The notes: generated from the letters alone by a model not told the origin. 64,000 nucleotides of DNA from Planctomycetota bacterium (GCA_016178505.1 JACOTG010000052.1:1-64000), one strand, 5' to 3'. Shown: positions 52,331-62,295, counted from the stretch's first letter. Numbers and translations: made by a program.

Positions 52331-52439
52331 ACAGCACCGTCCGCCCGAGCCCGGGCGCGGAGCGCGGGATCTCCGGCGATGGAACTTATCGGTCGTTCGA
52401 GCGAAAAGGATTAGCGGGAACTGGATCGGAAGCGGGTGT

Positions 52440-53843
52440 TCAGAATGCGTTCTTGTGGACGAACCCCCGAAGAAACGTCAGCAGCATGATGCGAAAGTCG
52501 AACCCGAGCGACCAATTTTCGATGTAGTAGAGATCGTATTGAAGGCGCTTTCGCAACGACGTGTCGCCGCGCCAGCCGTTCACTTGCGCCCAACCCGTGA
52601 TTCCCGCCTTGACGTGATGGCGAAGCATGTAGCGCGGAAGCGAGTTCTTGAAGTCCTCGATGAAAACGGGACGCTCGGGCCGCGGACCGACGATGCTCAT
52701 CTCCCCTTTCAACACGTTGAAGAACTGAGGGATTTCGTCGAGGCTCGTTCGACGGAGGAAGCGCCCGATCGGCGTCGCGCGCGGATCGTCACGTCGGGCG
52801 AAAGTCGCGCCGGTCTCACTCTCGGCGTCGGAGAGCATCGTGCGAAACTTGAAGATCCGGAACACGTGCCCATCGATGCCGACGCGCTCCTGGCGATAAA
52901 AGACCGGGCCCGGGCTGGTCGACCGAACGATGATGGCGATGACCGCGAGCAGAGGCGAGATCACGATCAAGACGATAAGCGAAAGGACGACGTCGATCGA
53001 TCGTTTCAGTACCCGCTGCCAGCCGTAATACGGGCTCTCCTGAAGCGTGAAAACGGGCAATCCGTCGAACACCGCGACGCGCGCACGGAGCGTCACGAGC
53101 CCAAAGAAGTCGGGCACGAGCTTCACGTCGACACATTCCTGCGACAGGGACTTGATCAGCGGCTCCATCGTGCTGACCTGATCGAGCGACAGGGCAAAGT
53201 AAACCTGATCAATTTGTCCGGTTTTCACGAGGCTCAGCAGCTCGTCTGCGCGACCGATCACCGGAACTCCGCGGATGACGCGTCCGATCCGCTCCGGTCG
53301 GTCGTCGAGGAACCCGACGAGGTGGATTCCAGTCCACGGATTGTTCTGCAACGTTTCCGCGATGTTCTGGCCGAGCTTCCCGGCGCTGACGATGATCGCG
53401 TGTCGCAGATTCCAGCCCTTTTGCCGCATCTCTCGAAGGCAAAGGCGAATCGCGGAGCGCGCGAGACCGAGGAAGAGGACGTTGAACAGCAACCAGAAAA
53501 GAAGCACGGTGCGCGAGTACTCGTATCGGCGGAAGAAGAACGTTGTGGCGGCAAGGGCCATCGCGGCCAGAAGCGTGGCTTTGACGATGTCGAGCCACTC
53601 CCCTGCCAGAGTTCCCGCGCGGCGTGGCACGTAGAGTCGGCAAAGATGGTAGCAGACCATGCAGATCACGAGCGCGACGGGGAGAACCGTTACATACTCG
53701 CGACCATCGGGGAGTCCTTTCAGCAGTGGAACCAGTACTGCGGCGAATCGAAGGTCGTATGCGACGGAAAACGCGGCCGCCGTCATGGCGCAATCCATGA
53801 CGAGGCACAACGTCACCATGAGCTGGCTGTGTTTCTTGAGCAC
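52440..53843 (-). CDS. Polyprenyl-phosphate glycosylphosphotransferase (WcaJ/WbaP-like)
   Basis: Four to five TM helices, CoA-binding-like domain, KRSIDVVLSLIVLIVISPLL...VFRIFKFRTM...RRTSLDEIPQFFNVLKGEMSIVGPRP. Confidence 0.93.
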   Translation of the reverse strand: MLKKHSQLMVTLCLVMDCAMTAAAFSVAYDLRFAAVLVPLLKGLPDGREYVTVLPVALVICMVCYHLCRLYVPRRAGTLAGEWLDIVKATLLAAMALAATTFFFRRYEYSRTVLLFWLLFNVLFLGLARSAIRLCLREMRQKGWNLRHAIIVSAGKLGQNIAETLQNNPWTGIHLVGFLDDRPERIGRVIRGVPVIGRADELLSLVKTGQIDQVYFALSLDQVSTMEPLIKSLSQECVDVKLVPDFFGLVTLRARVAVFDGLPVFTLQESPYYGWQRVLKRSIDVVLSLIVLIVISPLLAVIAIIVRSTSPGPVFYRQERVGIDGHVFRIFKFRTMLSDAESETGATFARRDDPRATPIGRFLRRTSLDEIPQFFNVLKGEMSIVGPRPERPVFIEDFKNSLPRYMLRHHVKAGITGWAQVNGWRGDTSLRKRLQYDLYYIENWSLGFDFRIMLLTFLRGFVHKNAF

Positions 53844-54073
53844 GTCTCGGTCGAGTCCTCCAGCGGATGTTCGTCGGGACTCTACACGCCACCGTGAGGC
53901 GCGGAGCCAATCGCAGCAGCCAACGTGCGGAGTGCGCGGAAGCCCGGGTTCGCCGTACGAGAACTTCTAACCGCCTACGAGAGGACTCCCGCCGAACCGG
54001 GGAACCTACCACGACCACCATTCACGTGCAATCGCCTTGATGGGAGCATGTAACGTCGTCGCGCGCGCACCGA

Positions 54074-54799
54074 TCAAACTCCGACTTTGAGTCGCTCGGC
54101 GAGGAGATTCGGCAGACCGGCCCGGATGATCTTGTCGGCGGCGGTGGCGATGTCGTAGGGAACTCGATGAATCTCGTACTCCTCGGATTCGACGTCGTAG
54201 ATGGCACAGCTCGCTCGTGGATCCTGGTCTCGAGGTTGACCGACCGATCCCACGTTGAATAGCCCCTTCTTGAATTCGGTGAGCGCAACGGTTGGGTCGA
54301 AGTTGACATGCAGTCCCGTGTCGCTCAGCAAGTAAGAAATCGGCGCATGGGAATGACCGATGAACGCCGCACGCGTCGCTTGCTGTTCGAAGCTCAGGAG
54401 GGCGTCGTGTGGCGTTCGCAGGTACTGAAACCACTCCGGGTGGTGGAGGCTTGCGTGGGCGAAGCAGACTTCGCGTTCGCAAATGACGAAGGGAAGCTGC
54501 CGAAGGAATCGGAGGTGCGCCGGCTGCATCTGGGCCTGGGTCCATCGTATCGATGAAACAGCATAACTATTGAAATTATCTATATTTATGGAATTAGAAA
54601 CCGCCGCATCATGATTTCCGAGCACGCACGAGACATCGAGGGCGCGCATTCGATCGATACACGCGCAGGGATCTGCGCCATAACCGACGATGTCGCCAAG
54701 GCAGACGAGCTTCTCGACGTCGAGACCCGAAAGGTGGGAAAGCACAGCCTCGAGCGCTTCGAGGTTCCCATGCAAGTCGCTCACGATTCCGTACCGCAC
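54074..54799 (-). CDS. Metallophosphoesterase (YfcE/ApaH-like)
   Basis: RYGIVSDLHGNLEALEAVL...CLGDIVGYGADP...LGNHD...GHSHAPI; GTG start assumed. Confidence 0.88.
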   Translation of the reverse strand: MRYGIVSDLHGNLEALEAVLSHLSGLDVEKLVCLGDIVGYGADPCACIDRMRALDVSCVLGNHDAAVSNSINIDNFNSYAVSSIRWTQAQMQPAHLRFLRQLPFVICEREVCFAHASLHHPEWFQYLRTPHDALLSFEQQATRAAFIGHSHAPISYLLSDTGLHVNFDPTVALTEFKKGLFNVGSVGQPRDQDPRASCAIYDVESEEYEIHRVPYDIATAADKIIRAGLPNLLAERLKVGV

Positions 54800-54831
54800 T
54801 AGTCCTCGCACTCTCCAGATCTGCGGCAAGC

Positions 54832-55641
54832 CTACAGATCTCTCCGTCGAAAAAGGAATTCACAGCACACCGCGAAGGCGACGGTGAAAGAGGTGCCGTG
54901 TACGAGCGCAATCAAGAGATTCGAAGTACCCATTCGCCCGCGGTCATCCAAGAGATTCGCCGGCGTCAGATCGGCGAAATGCGGAAGGAATCTGAGCACG
55001 AACGCCGCGACGTCTGAAACAACCGAGCCGAATCCGACCGGCGCGAGGCCGACCGTCGCATGAGAGATCAAGAAAACGGCGAGCGTTGCAACCGATCCGA
55101 AGGCAGGTGAAAGGATGAGGGACATCATGCATCCGAATGCGCAGATGGCAAAGATCTGGATGCCAATGGACAAATATCCAGCGGCGAGCGAACAAAACCA
55201 ATCCGCAAGCGCGACATCGCGTCCCGATTCCTGTCGCGCCCCCGGCCCGCCCTCGAGTCCCGCGAGGATCGCCGCGGGCGCCAAGACGATCAGCCATCGA
55301 GCGGCGCATAGTCCGGCAGTCACGATCGAAACGGCAGCGATTCGGTCTCGATCGATGGTCCGCACGAGGATGACGGGGCAGTTTCGGTCGTCGAGCACCG
55401 CCGCACAGACATGGTATGTCGACGCGATCGCAAGGAGCAGGCTCCCGAGTTGAACTGCCGCAAGAACGATCTCAAGGCGAGTCAGCCAGGCTCGGCCGAA
55501 TGCGTAAGGAGTGATGAAGGGCAATGCGGCGATGCTCACGGCTGTGATCCCGGCGATCCAGTACGACACGTAGTCTCGGGAGCACGGCGCACGCAGCCAG
55601 CGCCACTGTGCGATCAAGCGGTGGATTCGGAAGATCATCAA
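54832..55641 (-). CDS. Integral membrane protein resembling an ABC-2 permease
   Basis: About six hydrophobic helices, no adjacent ATPase gene. Confidence 0.45.
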   Translation of the reverse strand: MMIFRIHRLIAQWRWLRAPCSRDYVSYWIAGITAVSIAALPFITPYAFGRAWLTRLEIVLAAVQLGSLLLAIASTYHVCAAVLDDRNCPVILVRTIDRDRIAAVSIVTAGLCAARWLIVLAPAAILAGLEGGPGARQESGRDVALADWFCSLAAGYLSIGIQIFAICAFGCMMSLILSPAFGSVATLAVFLISHATVGLAPVGFGSVVSDVAAFVLRFLPHFADLTPANLLDDRGRMGTSNLLIALVHGTSFTVAFAVCCEFLFRRRDL

Positions 55642-55907
55642 TATCGAATCTCGAAGTCACTGAGCGACGGGGTTTCCGATTCGTAGTTGCCATCTTCCCG
55701 CTGAATGTGCCCGACCATTTGCCCGCGGAGATCGTGGAGGAAAGCCGCGATCATCGGTTCGGTTCCCTGCACGCAAAGCTCGACACGACCGTCGGGTAAG
55801 TTCCGTACCCAACCACTGACCCGATGGCGCAAAGCAACTCCACGAGCGACGAACCGAAAGCCGACGCCCTGAACTCGGCCGCCAAAGAAGCAATGGTACT
55901 GGGTCAT
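55638..55907 (-). CDS. acyP: Acylphosphatase
   Basis: FFGGRVQGVGFRFVARGVALRHRVSGWVRNLPDGRVELCVQG. Confidence 0.95.
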   Translation of the reverse strand: MTQYHCFFGGRVQGVGFRFVARGVALRHRVSGWVRNLPDGRVELCVQGTEPMIAAFLHDLRGQMVGHIQREDGNYESETPSLSDFEIRY

Positions 55908-56016
55908 GAAGCCGCACTCCTATCAATCGTGAATTGAACGGGCAAGTCGAAATGCACTCTCTTGGTCGCTTTTCCAGTGCGGCGACTTCGGGACTCCGCC
56001 GAAATCTAAGGATACC

Positions 56017-56036
56017 GATGTTCCACGTGGAACATC
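56017..56036. promoter_or_regulatory. parS-like site 1
   Basis: 20-bp perfect palindrome GATGTTCCACGTGGAACATC. Confidence 0.85.
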
Positions 56037-56165
56037 GTGGGCGAGGCAGAGCGCGCCACGTTCCGAAGTTGCTCCGAACTCCTGGACGTCGTAGGCTGCT
56101 CGCCCGTCGTTGAGTTGATCGAATCGGCACCCGGGCGTTGGCCTCTCGGGGCGCATGCAATGCGA

Positions 56166-56183
56166 GTGTTCCACGTGGAACAC
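56166..56183. promoter_or_regulatory. parS-like site 2
   Basis: 18-bp perfect palindrome GTGTTCCACGTGGAACAC; same 16-bp core as site 1. Confidence 0.85.
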
Positions 56184-56225
56184 CGGATCGAGGTCGAAGG
56201 GCGTCAATCGAGGGAGGGAGAAAAC

Positions 56226-57071
56226 ATGGCAGAGAAGCGCTTGGGTCGGGGGCTCGATTTCCTCATCAGCGAAGATTCTTCATTCAACGGGGATGAGGTC
56301 CTCGAAGTGGATATCAAGGAGGTGCGAGCGAACCCGCGTCAACCACGAACGAGATTTGATGATCAAACCCTCCGTGAGTTGGCCGATTCGATCAAGGAAC
56401 AAGGTCTCCTCCAGCCGATTCTCCTGCGGCCCGTTTCGAATGGATACGAAGTCGTTGCCGGGGAGCGACGACTTCGAGCCTGTCAGCTTCTGGGGCTCGA
56501 TACTGTCCGAGCGATCGTCCGAACGATTTCGGATTCTCAGCTTCTCGAGTTGGCTCTCGTCGAGAATCTGCAGCGACAGGATCTCAACCCGATCGAGAAG
56601 GCAACAGCATGCAAGCGACTGATCGACGAATCCGGGCTGACGCAAGCTGACGCCGCGAAACGCCTCGGCAAAGACCGATCGACGTTGGCGAATCTCCTCC
56701 GCCTCTTGGAGCTTCCGACAGAAATCCAAGAGCTGATTTCCGCCGGCGCGATTCTGACGGGACACGCGAAAGTGCTGCTCTCGATGCCGGATCCCAAGGT
56801 CCGGATCGCAGCGGCCAAGCGTATCGTCCTGGAAGACCTCTCTGTCAGAGCAGTCGAGAACATCGCGCGCCTTGCGACGACTCCGTCACCCGGGTCGAGC
56901 GTGGCGAAGAAACCGGCGACACTCACGGACCTGGAAGAGAGGCTCCAATTGAGGCTTGGGACGCGAGTTTCGATTCACGAAGGGAAACGAAGAGGGTTCA
57001 TCCGGATCGAATTCACATCGCCCAAGGATTTTGAGCGAGTGTTTGCTCAGCTTATGGGTGAGTCGCGCTGA
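56226..57071 (+). CDS. parB: Chromosome partitioning protein ParB
   Basis: KRLGRGLDFLI...VRANPRQPRTRFDDQTLRELADSIKEQGLLQPILLRP...VAGERRLRACQLLG...ENLQRQDLNPIEKA. Confidence 0.95.
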   Translation: MAEKRLGRGLDFLISEDSSFNGDEVLEVDIKEVRANPRQPRTRFDDQTLRELADSIKEQGLLQPILLRPVSNGYEVVAGERRLRACQLLGLDTVRAIVRTISDSQLLELALVENLQRQDLNPIEKATACKRLIDESGLTQADAAKRLGKDRSTLANLLRLLELPTEIQELISAGAILTGHAKVLLSMPDPKVRIAAAKRIVLEDLSVRAVENIARLATTPSPGSSVAKKPATLTDLEERLQLRLGTRVSIHEGKRRGFIRIEFTSPKDFERVFAQLMGESR

Positions 57072-57073
57072 GC

Positions 57074-57727
57074 CTACTTCTTATCGGTCGCGCCCGGCAA
57101 CTGGCTTCCAGGAGCACCTGATGGGGGCCCGGGAGCATTGCCCCCAGATCCTGCTCCCGAAGTGGCTGGTGGCTTTGGCCGGGGTCGAGGGTGTTCCTTG
57201 GACCACGCGAGTTCGCTATCGCAGTCTTCAATTGCTGCATCTACCTTTGAAACCATGTGATAGGACGAGTCTTTGTTGACGAGGACGTGGTCCTTGAATC
57301 GGGTCTTCAAGTCGACGAAGACGTCACGCGCTTTTTGAGCGTCGCCCGAAGCGAAGTATGCGTTTCCGAGATCGAACAGCACCCATGGTTCAGCTGAAGT
57401 ATTGCGGATCGAAGGGAGCGCCGCCTCGATGTCGCGGACGGAATCCTCGGGCCCTTTCGGCGCGTTCGCGGCGGGTGGAGCCGCGAACGACAGATTGGCA
57501 CGCGTCGTCGCGTAAGTTTCCCAGCCTTTGGTATTTGCGCTAGCGACAAGATAGCTGCGAATTCCGACTCCCGCCATCGCCAGGAGCACGACGGCCAGCG
57601 CAGCACCGATCCCGAGAAACAAGGAACGATTCCGACGAAAGCCCTCTGCGCTGAGGAAGGGCGGCTCTTCGGGGATGGCTTCGATGGGCGGCGTCTTGAG
57701 TCGCTTGGGCTGAACTTCAGGCTTCAT
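57074..57727 (-). CDS. Membrane-anchored protein with TPR-like region
   Basis: Single TM (LFLGIGAALAVVLLAMAGVGI), PWVLFDLGNAYFASGDAQKARDVFVDLKTRF, Pro/Gly-rich tail. Confidence 0.6.
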   Translation of the reverse strand: MKPEVQPKRLKTPPIEAIPEEPPFLSAEGFRRNRSLFLGIGAALAVVLLAMAGVGIRSYLVASANTKGWETYATTRANLSFAAPPAANAPKGPEDSVRDIEAALPSIRNTSAEPWVLFDLGNAYFASGDAQKARDVFVDLKTRFKDHVLVNKDSSYHMVSKVDAAIEDCDSELAWSKEHPRPRPKPPATSGAGSGGNAPGPPSGAPGSQLPGATDKK

Positions 57728-58157
57728 TTGTCGGCTCGACCTCTATCTGAACGAAGGTGAAAATGTCCTGCGTGTAGATGCTCACGGTACTTCGTGAATT
57801 CGGTTTTCGGAACTTGAGCACGTTCTTGCTGCCTTCCAACGTTTCCGGGAGCGCGGTCCAGCCGTAGGGCGGTTGGATCATCTGCGACCGGTAGAACGCC
57901 GCGATCTTTTGCGCCGAGTCCGTTCCCTTGTAGAGGAGCTTCCCACGTCGGAGCTCGCCGTCTTGATAGGTGAGCGACCGATTGCCGCTCGTCTGGAGAT
58001 CGAAGCCGAACGGAGCTGGAACGTCATTGAATTGGACCGGGCGCAACTCCGAAGAAGTGGCGTCCGGTAGATCAGAGCCCGTCCAGTGACGGGTTTCGGC
58101 GCACGAAACGAGAACCGCCAGCGACACCACGAGGATTGCCACGCGATTCGTACTCAC
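57717..58157 (-). CDS. Putative lipoprotein
   Basis: GTG start; VAILVVSLAVLVSCAETR lipobox-like N-terminus. Confidence 0.6.
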   Translation of the reverse strand: MSTNRVAILVVSLAVLVSCAETRHWTGSDLPDATSSELRPVQFNDVPAPFGFDLQTSGNRSLTYQDGELRRGKLLYKGTDSAQKIAAFYRSQMIQPPYGWTALPETLEGSKNVLKFRKPNSRSTVSIYTQDIFTFVQIEVEPTNEA

Positions 58158-58354
58158 GACCCCTCTCCCTCCCAAGAACGAGGCGGTCTCCACGAAAGAG
58201 CCGACTCGATTAGCCCTGCGAGCCAACCTCGGTACAGAAACTCTCCGTCGAGGATCGGCTCGAAACGGCGCGATTATAGAAGAGGAGAAGGGCCTTTCAA
58301 GCCGAAATCACCGGCCGTGGCGTGGGGATCGATGAAGGCCGGAGCCGCGTCGAG

Positions 58355-58516
58355 TCAACAGGCGGTACGGCTGCCGGAAGAAGGAGAGTCGGAGCCGCTC
58401 GTCGGGACGACTTTGATCAAGACCTTCTTGCACCGCGAGCACTCGAGATGTGTTCTGCAGTCGAAGAAGTAAGTCGTCCTGTGGCAGTTCGGGCAGTAGA
58501 GGTTCGAGTTTTCCAT
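58355..58516 (-). CDS. Small zinc-ribbon protein (53 aa)
   Basis: MENSNLYCPNCHRTTYFFDCRTHLECSRCKKVLIKV: two CxxC knuckles. Confidence 0.55.
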   Translation of the reverse strand: MENSNLYCPNCHRTTYFFDCRTHLECSRCKKVLIKVVPTSGSDSPSSGSRTAC

Positions 58517-59115
58517 GAGTTGCTCATCCCAGTTGCTTGCGACCGCGCGACATGCCACCGGAGCAAGCATCATGCCGCGAAACGTCGATGTGTCGGGTGC
58601 GCGACTAACAACGCGACTTCATTGTACTTCGACGACCCCTTTTCCCGTGCTCAGGAATCGCCGTAGTTTTACTGTTGTTAATCCTCGACATCCGATCTTG
58701 GTTTCGACGCAAACGTGTTCCGTGAAATCGACACGTGACCGAGCAACCGACCAGCCCGCTTCGGCACACTGCGTCGTCGGGGGTCGTTTTGCGAGCCGTC
58801 AGCCTCGGCCGATCTTCGGAAGTCGAAACCACCGCTTGCCTTCGGTGGATTAGTCGACTAGAATCGCCCAGGGTTTTGTCAAAGCCGGACACTCAGCATG
58901 TTAGTGGCGAACATTCAGAAGCTGTATCCGATGCGCGGACGACGCCAGCATTCGCGGCGGCCGTCGATGGGGAGATCCAGCGGACGCTCCGGCACGTCGT
59001 CCGAGCCTTCCACACGGTTTCGACCGAAACCCGGGACGCCGACCCAACCGCAATCGCCGTTTGCCGGCTCGAGAGAGATTCGCCACTTCAATTCCGCAGA
59101 AAGGAATCCATCGCT

Positions 59116-59709
59116 GTGTCTGCGCTGAACGATGCCACCCTCGTCTTGAATCGCTCGTGGGTCGCCATTCACGTGACGTCTGTTCGAACGGCGCTCTCAC
59201 TCGTCTATCAAGGCTGCGCTCGAATCATCTCGCCCGAGACGTACGAAACCCACGACTTCGCGTCTTGGACGGACCTCTCCGTTGCAAACGGTGACCGCTG
59301 CATCCGCACCGTCAGCCTGACGATTCGAGTCCCCGAGATCATCGTTCTCTTGGCCTATGACGGGATTCCCAAGAAGGAAGTGCCATTCTCCCGGAAGAAC
59401 ATCTACAAGCGCGACACCTACACTTGCCAATACTGTGGTCGTCGTGCGTCGAGCGAAGATCTGTCGATCGACCACATCATTCCACGCTCACACGGCGGCC
59501 GAAGCTCGTGGACCAATTGTGTGCTCGCTTGCATCCGATGCAACGTGCGCAAAGGGAATCGCACCCTGCGCGAGGCGGGCATGACGCTCCTCCACAAGCC
59601 ACAAAAACCCGACTGGTCGCCCGCGCTCACACTTACGTTCGGCGCGAAGAAGGAAAGTTGGGAGAAGTTCATCTCTGATCGCTACTGGAACATCGAGCTC
59701 TCCGAGTAG
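59116..59709 (+). CDS. HNH endonuclease family protein
   Basis: TCQYCGRRASSEDLSIDHIIPRSHGGRSSWTNCVLACIRCNVRKGNRTLREAGM; GTG start at the conserved-looking SALNDATLVLNRSW. Confidence 0.85.
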   Translation: MSALNDATLVLNRSWVAIHVTSVRTALSLVYQGCARIISPETYETHDFASWTDLSVANGDRCIRTVSLTIRVPEIIVLLAYDGIPKKEVPFSRKNIYKRDTYTCQYCGRRASSEDLSIDHIIPRSHGGRSSWTNCVLACIRCNVRKGNRTLREAGMTLLHKPQKPDWSPALTLTFGAKKESWEKFISDRYWNIELSE

Positions 59710-59839
59710 TCCGCGCGACCGACAACTTTCTCGTTTCCACTCGTATAATCCCGATTCTTCGAGCGAGAGCCCAGAACATCGCTGAGATATTGGCCGCAGT
59801 CGCTCTGCAAGCGAATGCCGAAAAGAGGAGGGGCGCAAG

Positions 59840-61675
59840 ATGACGGCGAACGTTGGATTCCAGTCGCTTCGACCGACGTCGATGGCCGCTTACTCGCTCG
59901 TCGCCACGATGCTGCTGCCGCTCGCGATCGGCGGAACGGCGCTCTGCGCTGGCTCGCCGCCGTCGAGCGACCTCACGGAGGTCGCATCCGTTCTGCCGGC
60001 GGGGACACTCGCGTTCGTCGCATTTCCAAATCTGTCGGGCTTCGAGTCGCAGTTTAGGAGCACGGCGCTCTACAAGATCTTTCAGGAAACGCAGGTTCAG
60101 AAGTTTCTCGAGAAACCCCTTGCCGCTCTGCGAGCAACGATCAAGAGCGCTGCGCCATCCGGATTCGACGACAATCTCATCGCGAGCACCTTCGACGGTG
60201 CTGCAGCGTTTGCTCTCACCAGTGTGAAGTTGCCCAAGCCCGGATCCGGTGAACGCCCTGACATCGGACTCGTCGCCATTGCCAGGGCATCCAAATCCGA
60301 CAAGCTCACGGCGTTTCGATCGGTACTGAAACAGCTCGCGCAATCCGAGGCAACCTTCAAGTCTCAGCAAACGAAGATGCTCGACGTCGATGTCGATGCG
60401 TGGACGTTTGATGAGCAATCCCCGACTGTGTTTTCGGCGCAGCTCGCCGATCGCTTCTACGTTTCGATCAGCCCGAGCGCAATGGCGTCCGTTCTCGCTC
60501 TGGCGAAGGGAAAGGGTGCTGCACTGTCGACGGATGCGACCTTTCAGAAGGTGTCGGTCCGAATTTCAACAGGCGACGCACCAATCATGGCGACATACGT
60601 CAGCATCGAAGGAATCCTCGCACTGTTCCAACCGCTGATTCCGCCGTCGGTGCGCTCGGCGTTGGAAAAGAGCGGAGTTTCTGGACTCAAAGCGATTGGA
60701 TTGGGCACCGCAGTGAAGGACGGAGTCTTCGTCGACTCGACCTTCTTCTACTGCCCGACACCGAGAACTGGCATTTTGCGTTGCATACAAAGTGAGCCGC
60801 TCGACCTATCGCATCTCGCATTCGTACCGAAAGACCTCACGAGCTTCGGCATGCGTCGTCTGAATTTGGCGTCGGTTTGGGACTCCGTTTGGGAAACGAT
60901 CGCCGCATACGATCCAACAGTTGCCGACCAAGCGAAGAAGGCCATTGCTTCGCTTGAGGAACAGTTGGGATTTGCGATCAGAGCGGACTTTGTCGAGTCA
61001 CTCGGCACCGAGTTCATTCACTACTCGAGGTCAGCGCCGACTGGTTTTCCAGAGTTGATATTCCTAGTCGAATTGAAGAACGCACAGAAATTCACGGACT
61101 GTCTGCAGAAGCTCACGGCCAAACTGCCCAACGTCAAGATCAAGGAGGTCCCGGTCGGCGAATCGGGAAAGGTCTACTACTTGGATCTCTCGCAGCTGGG
61201 ACCGATGGCGATGTTCGTTCAACCCTGCTACGGTCTCGCCGGGAATTACCTCGTGGTCTCGCTGAACCTGCAGGCCCTGAAATCGACCCTCGTTGGCTTC
61301 GGGGCGAAGGATCGACCGTCCGTTCGGGAGAACGACGGATTCAAGGCCCTGTTTGAAACCGTTCCGAAGGGCGTGTCTAGCCTGAGCTACTCCGATACGC
61401 GCAAGTCGTTCGAGTCGCTCTACAACTCGATTCGTGGGATTCTCCCGATGGTCGCGGCGTCCGCAGGGCACGAATTGCCATTCGACATGGCGCTGCTTCC
61501 GACCACCGAGTCGATTTCGAAATACCTGACGCCAGGAATGGGCTACGGAATCGTCGACGCGGACGGATTCGCGTCACGATCGCGAACGGCAATCTCGACG
61601 AACCTGTTCGTACCGCAGGCATTCGTGGTCGCCGGGATTACCGGCGTGATGTTCAGTCATTTTGATCGAAGGTGA
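59840..61675 (+). CDS. DUF3352-like secreted protein
   Basis: Signal peptide; VASVLPAGTLAFVAFPNLSGFESQFRSTALYKIFQETQVQKFLE... Confidence 0.55.
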   Translation: MTANVGFQSLRPTSMAAYSLVATMLLPLAIGGTALCAGSPPSSDLTEVASVLPAGTLAFVAFPNLSGFESQFRSTALYKIFQETQVQKFLEKPLAALRATIKSAAPSGFDDNLIASTFDGAAAFALTSVKLPKPGSGERPDIGLVAIARASKSDKLTAFRSVLKQLAQSEATFKSQQTKMLDVDVDAWTFDEQSPTVFSAQLADRFYVSISPSAMASVLALAKGKGAALSTDATFQKVSVRISTGDAPIMATYVSIEGILALFQPLIPPSVRSALEKSGVSGLKAIGLGTAVKDGVFVDSTFFYCPTPRTGILRCIQSEPLDLSHLAFVPKDLTSFGMRRLNLASVWDSVWETIAAYDPTVADQAKKAIASLEEQLGFAIRADFVESLGTEFIHYSRSAPTGFPELIFLVELKNAQKFTDCLQKLTAKLPNVKIKEVPVGESGKVYYLDLSQLGPMAMFVQPCYGLAGNYLVVSLNLQALKSTLVGFGAKDRPSVRENDGFKALFETVPKGVSSLSYSDTRKSFESLYNSIRGILPMVAASAGHELPFDMALLPTTESISKYLTPGMGYGIVDADGFASRSRTAISTNLFVPQAFVVAGITGVMFSHFDRR

Positions 61676-61740
61676 TCGCGAGGATGCGGACGTTGATGCC
61701 GTCGCTTCTCCGCGCCCGTTCCCGCGGGTATCGTGGAGCC

Positions 61741-62295
61741 GTGACGAGAATCCGAAGATTCGTGGCGCTGGCCTTGGTGACCGGCGCGTGGAACTGTGCA
61801 TCGCCAGCGCCCCAAACTCCGCCGAACGACGCGTGGTTTCCGGCAATCGTCGGTCGCACGTGGACCTTCGAGGGCCGGCAGGGTAACGAGACGTCGCGCG
61901 GCGTATTCCACCTCGAGAGCGGCGATAGTTCCAGCACGTTCACACTCGTCGTCGAGAATCCGAAAACCGGAAAGTCGGAGCGCGCACGTTTGCGCGTCGA
62001 GGGCGAGGACGTCACGATTTTCTGGACGTCGGGACGCTTCGATCTTCTTCGCGCGCCTCTGGTGCCCGGCCGAAAGTGGACTTGGGACGAGCGCGGACGG
62101 CGGACTGACGCAACGGTCGTCGGCATCGAACCGCTGCAAGTCGGGGGAAGCCCGACGCCATGCCTTCACATTCGCTACGAGCTGCTCGGCGCGCCGACGC
62201 AAGATTACTGGTTCGCGCGGGGCCTCGGCTGGGTTCGAATCCAGTTGACCTCATCCGGTTCGCCGCCTGACGTCCGAGAGCTGATCCTTCCGTGA
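61741..62295 (+). CDS. Putative lipoprotein of unknown function
   Basis: RRFVALALVTGAWNCASPAPQ lipobox-like; start (GTG) uncertain; stop overlaps the next gene. Confidence 0.55.
   Translation: MTRIRRFVALALVTGAWNCASPAPQTPPNDAWFPAIVGRTWTFEGRQGNETSRGVFHLESGDSSSTFTLVVENPKTGKSERARLRVEGEDVTIFWTSGRFDLLRAPLVPGRKWTWDERGRRTDATVVGIEPLQVGGSPTPCLHIRYELLGAPTQDYWFARGLGWVRIQLTSSGSPPDVRELILP

Noticed and set aside
52455-53897. 480-aa plus-strand ORF
   Set aside because: Antisense to the glycosylphosphotransferase; no protein-like features.
62226-62245. tRNA T-arm-like GGGTTCGAATCCAG
   Set aside because: In frame within the lipoprotein CDS (LGWVRIQ); no acceptor stem or anticodon arm around it.
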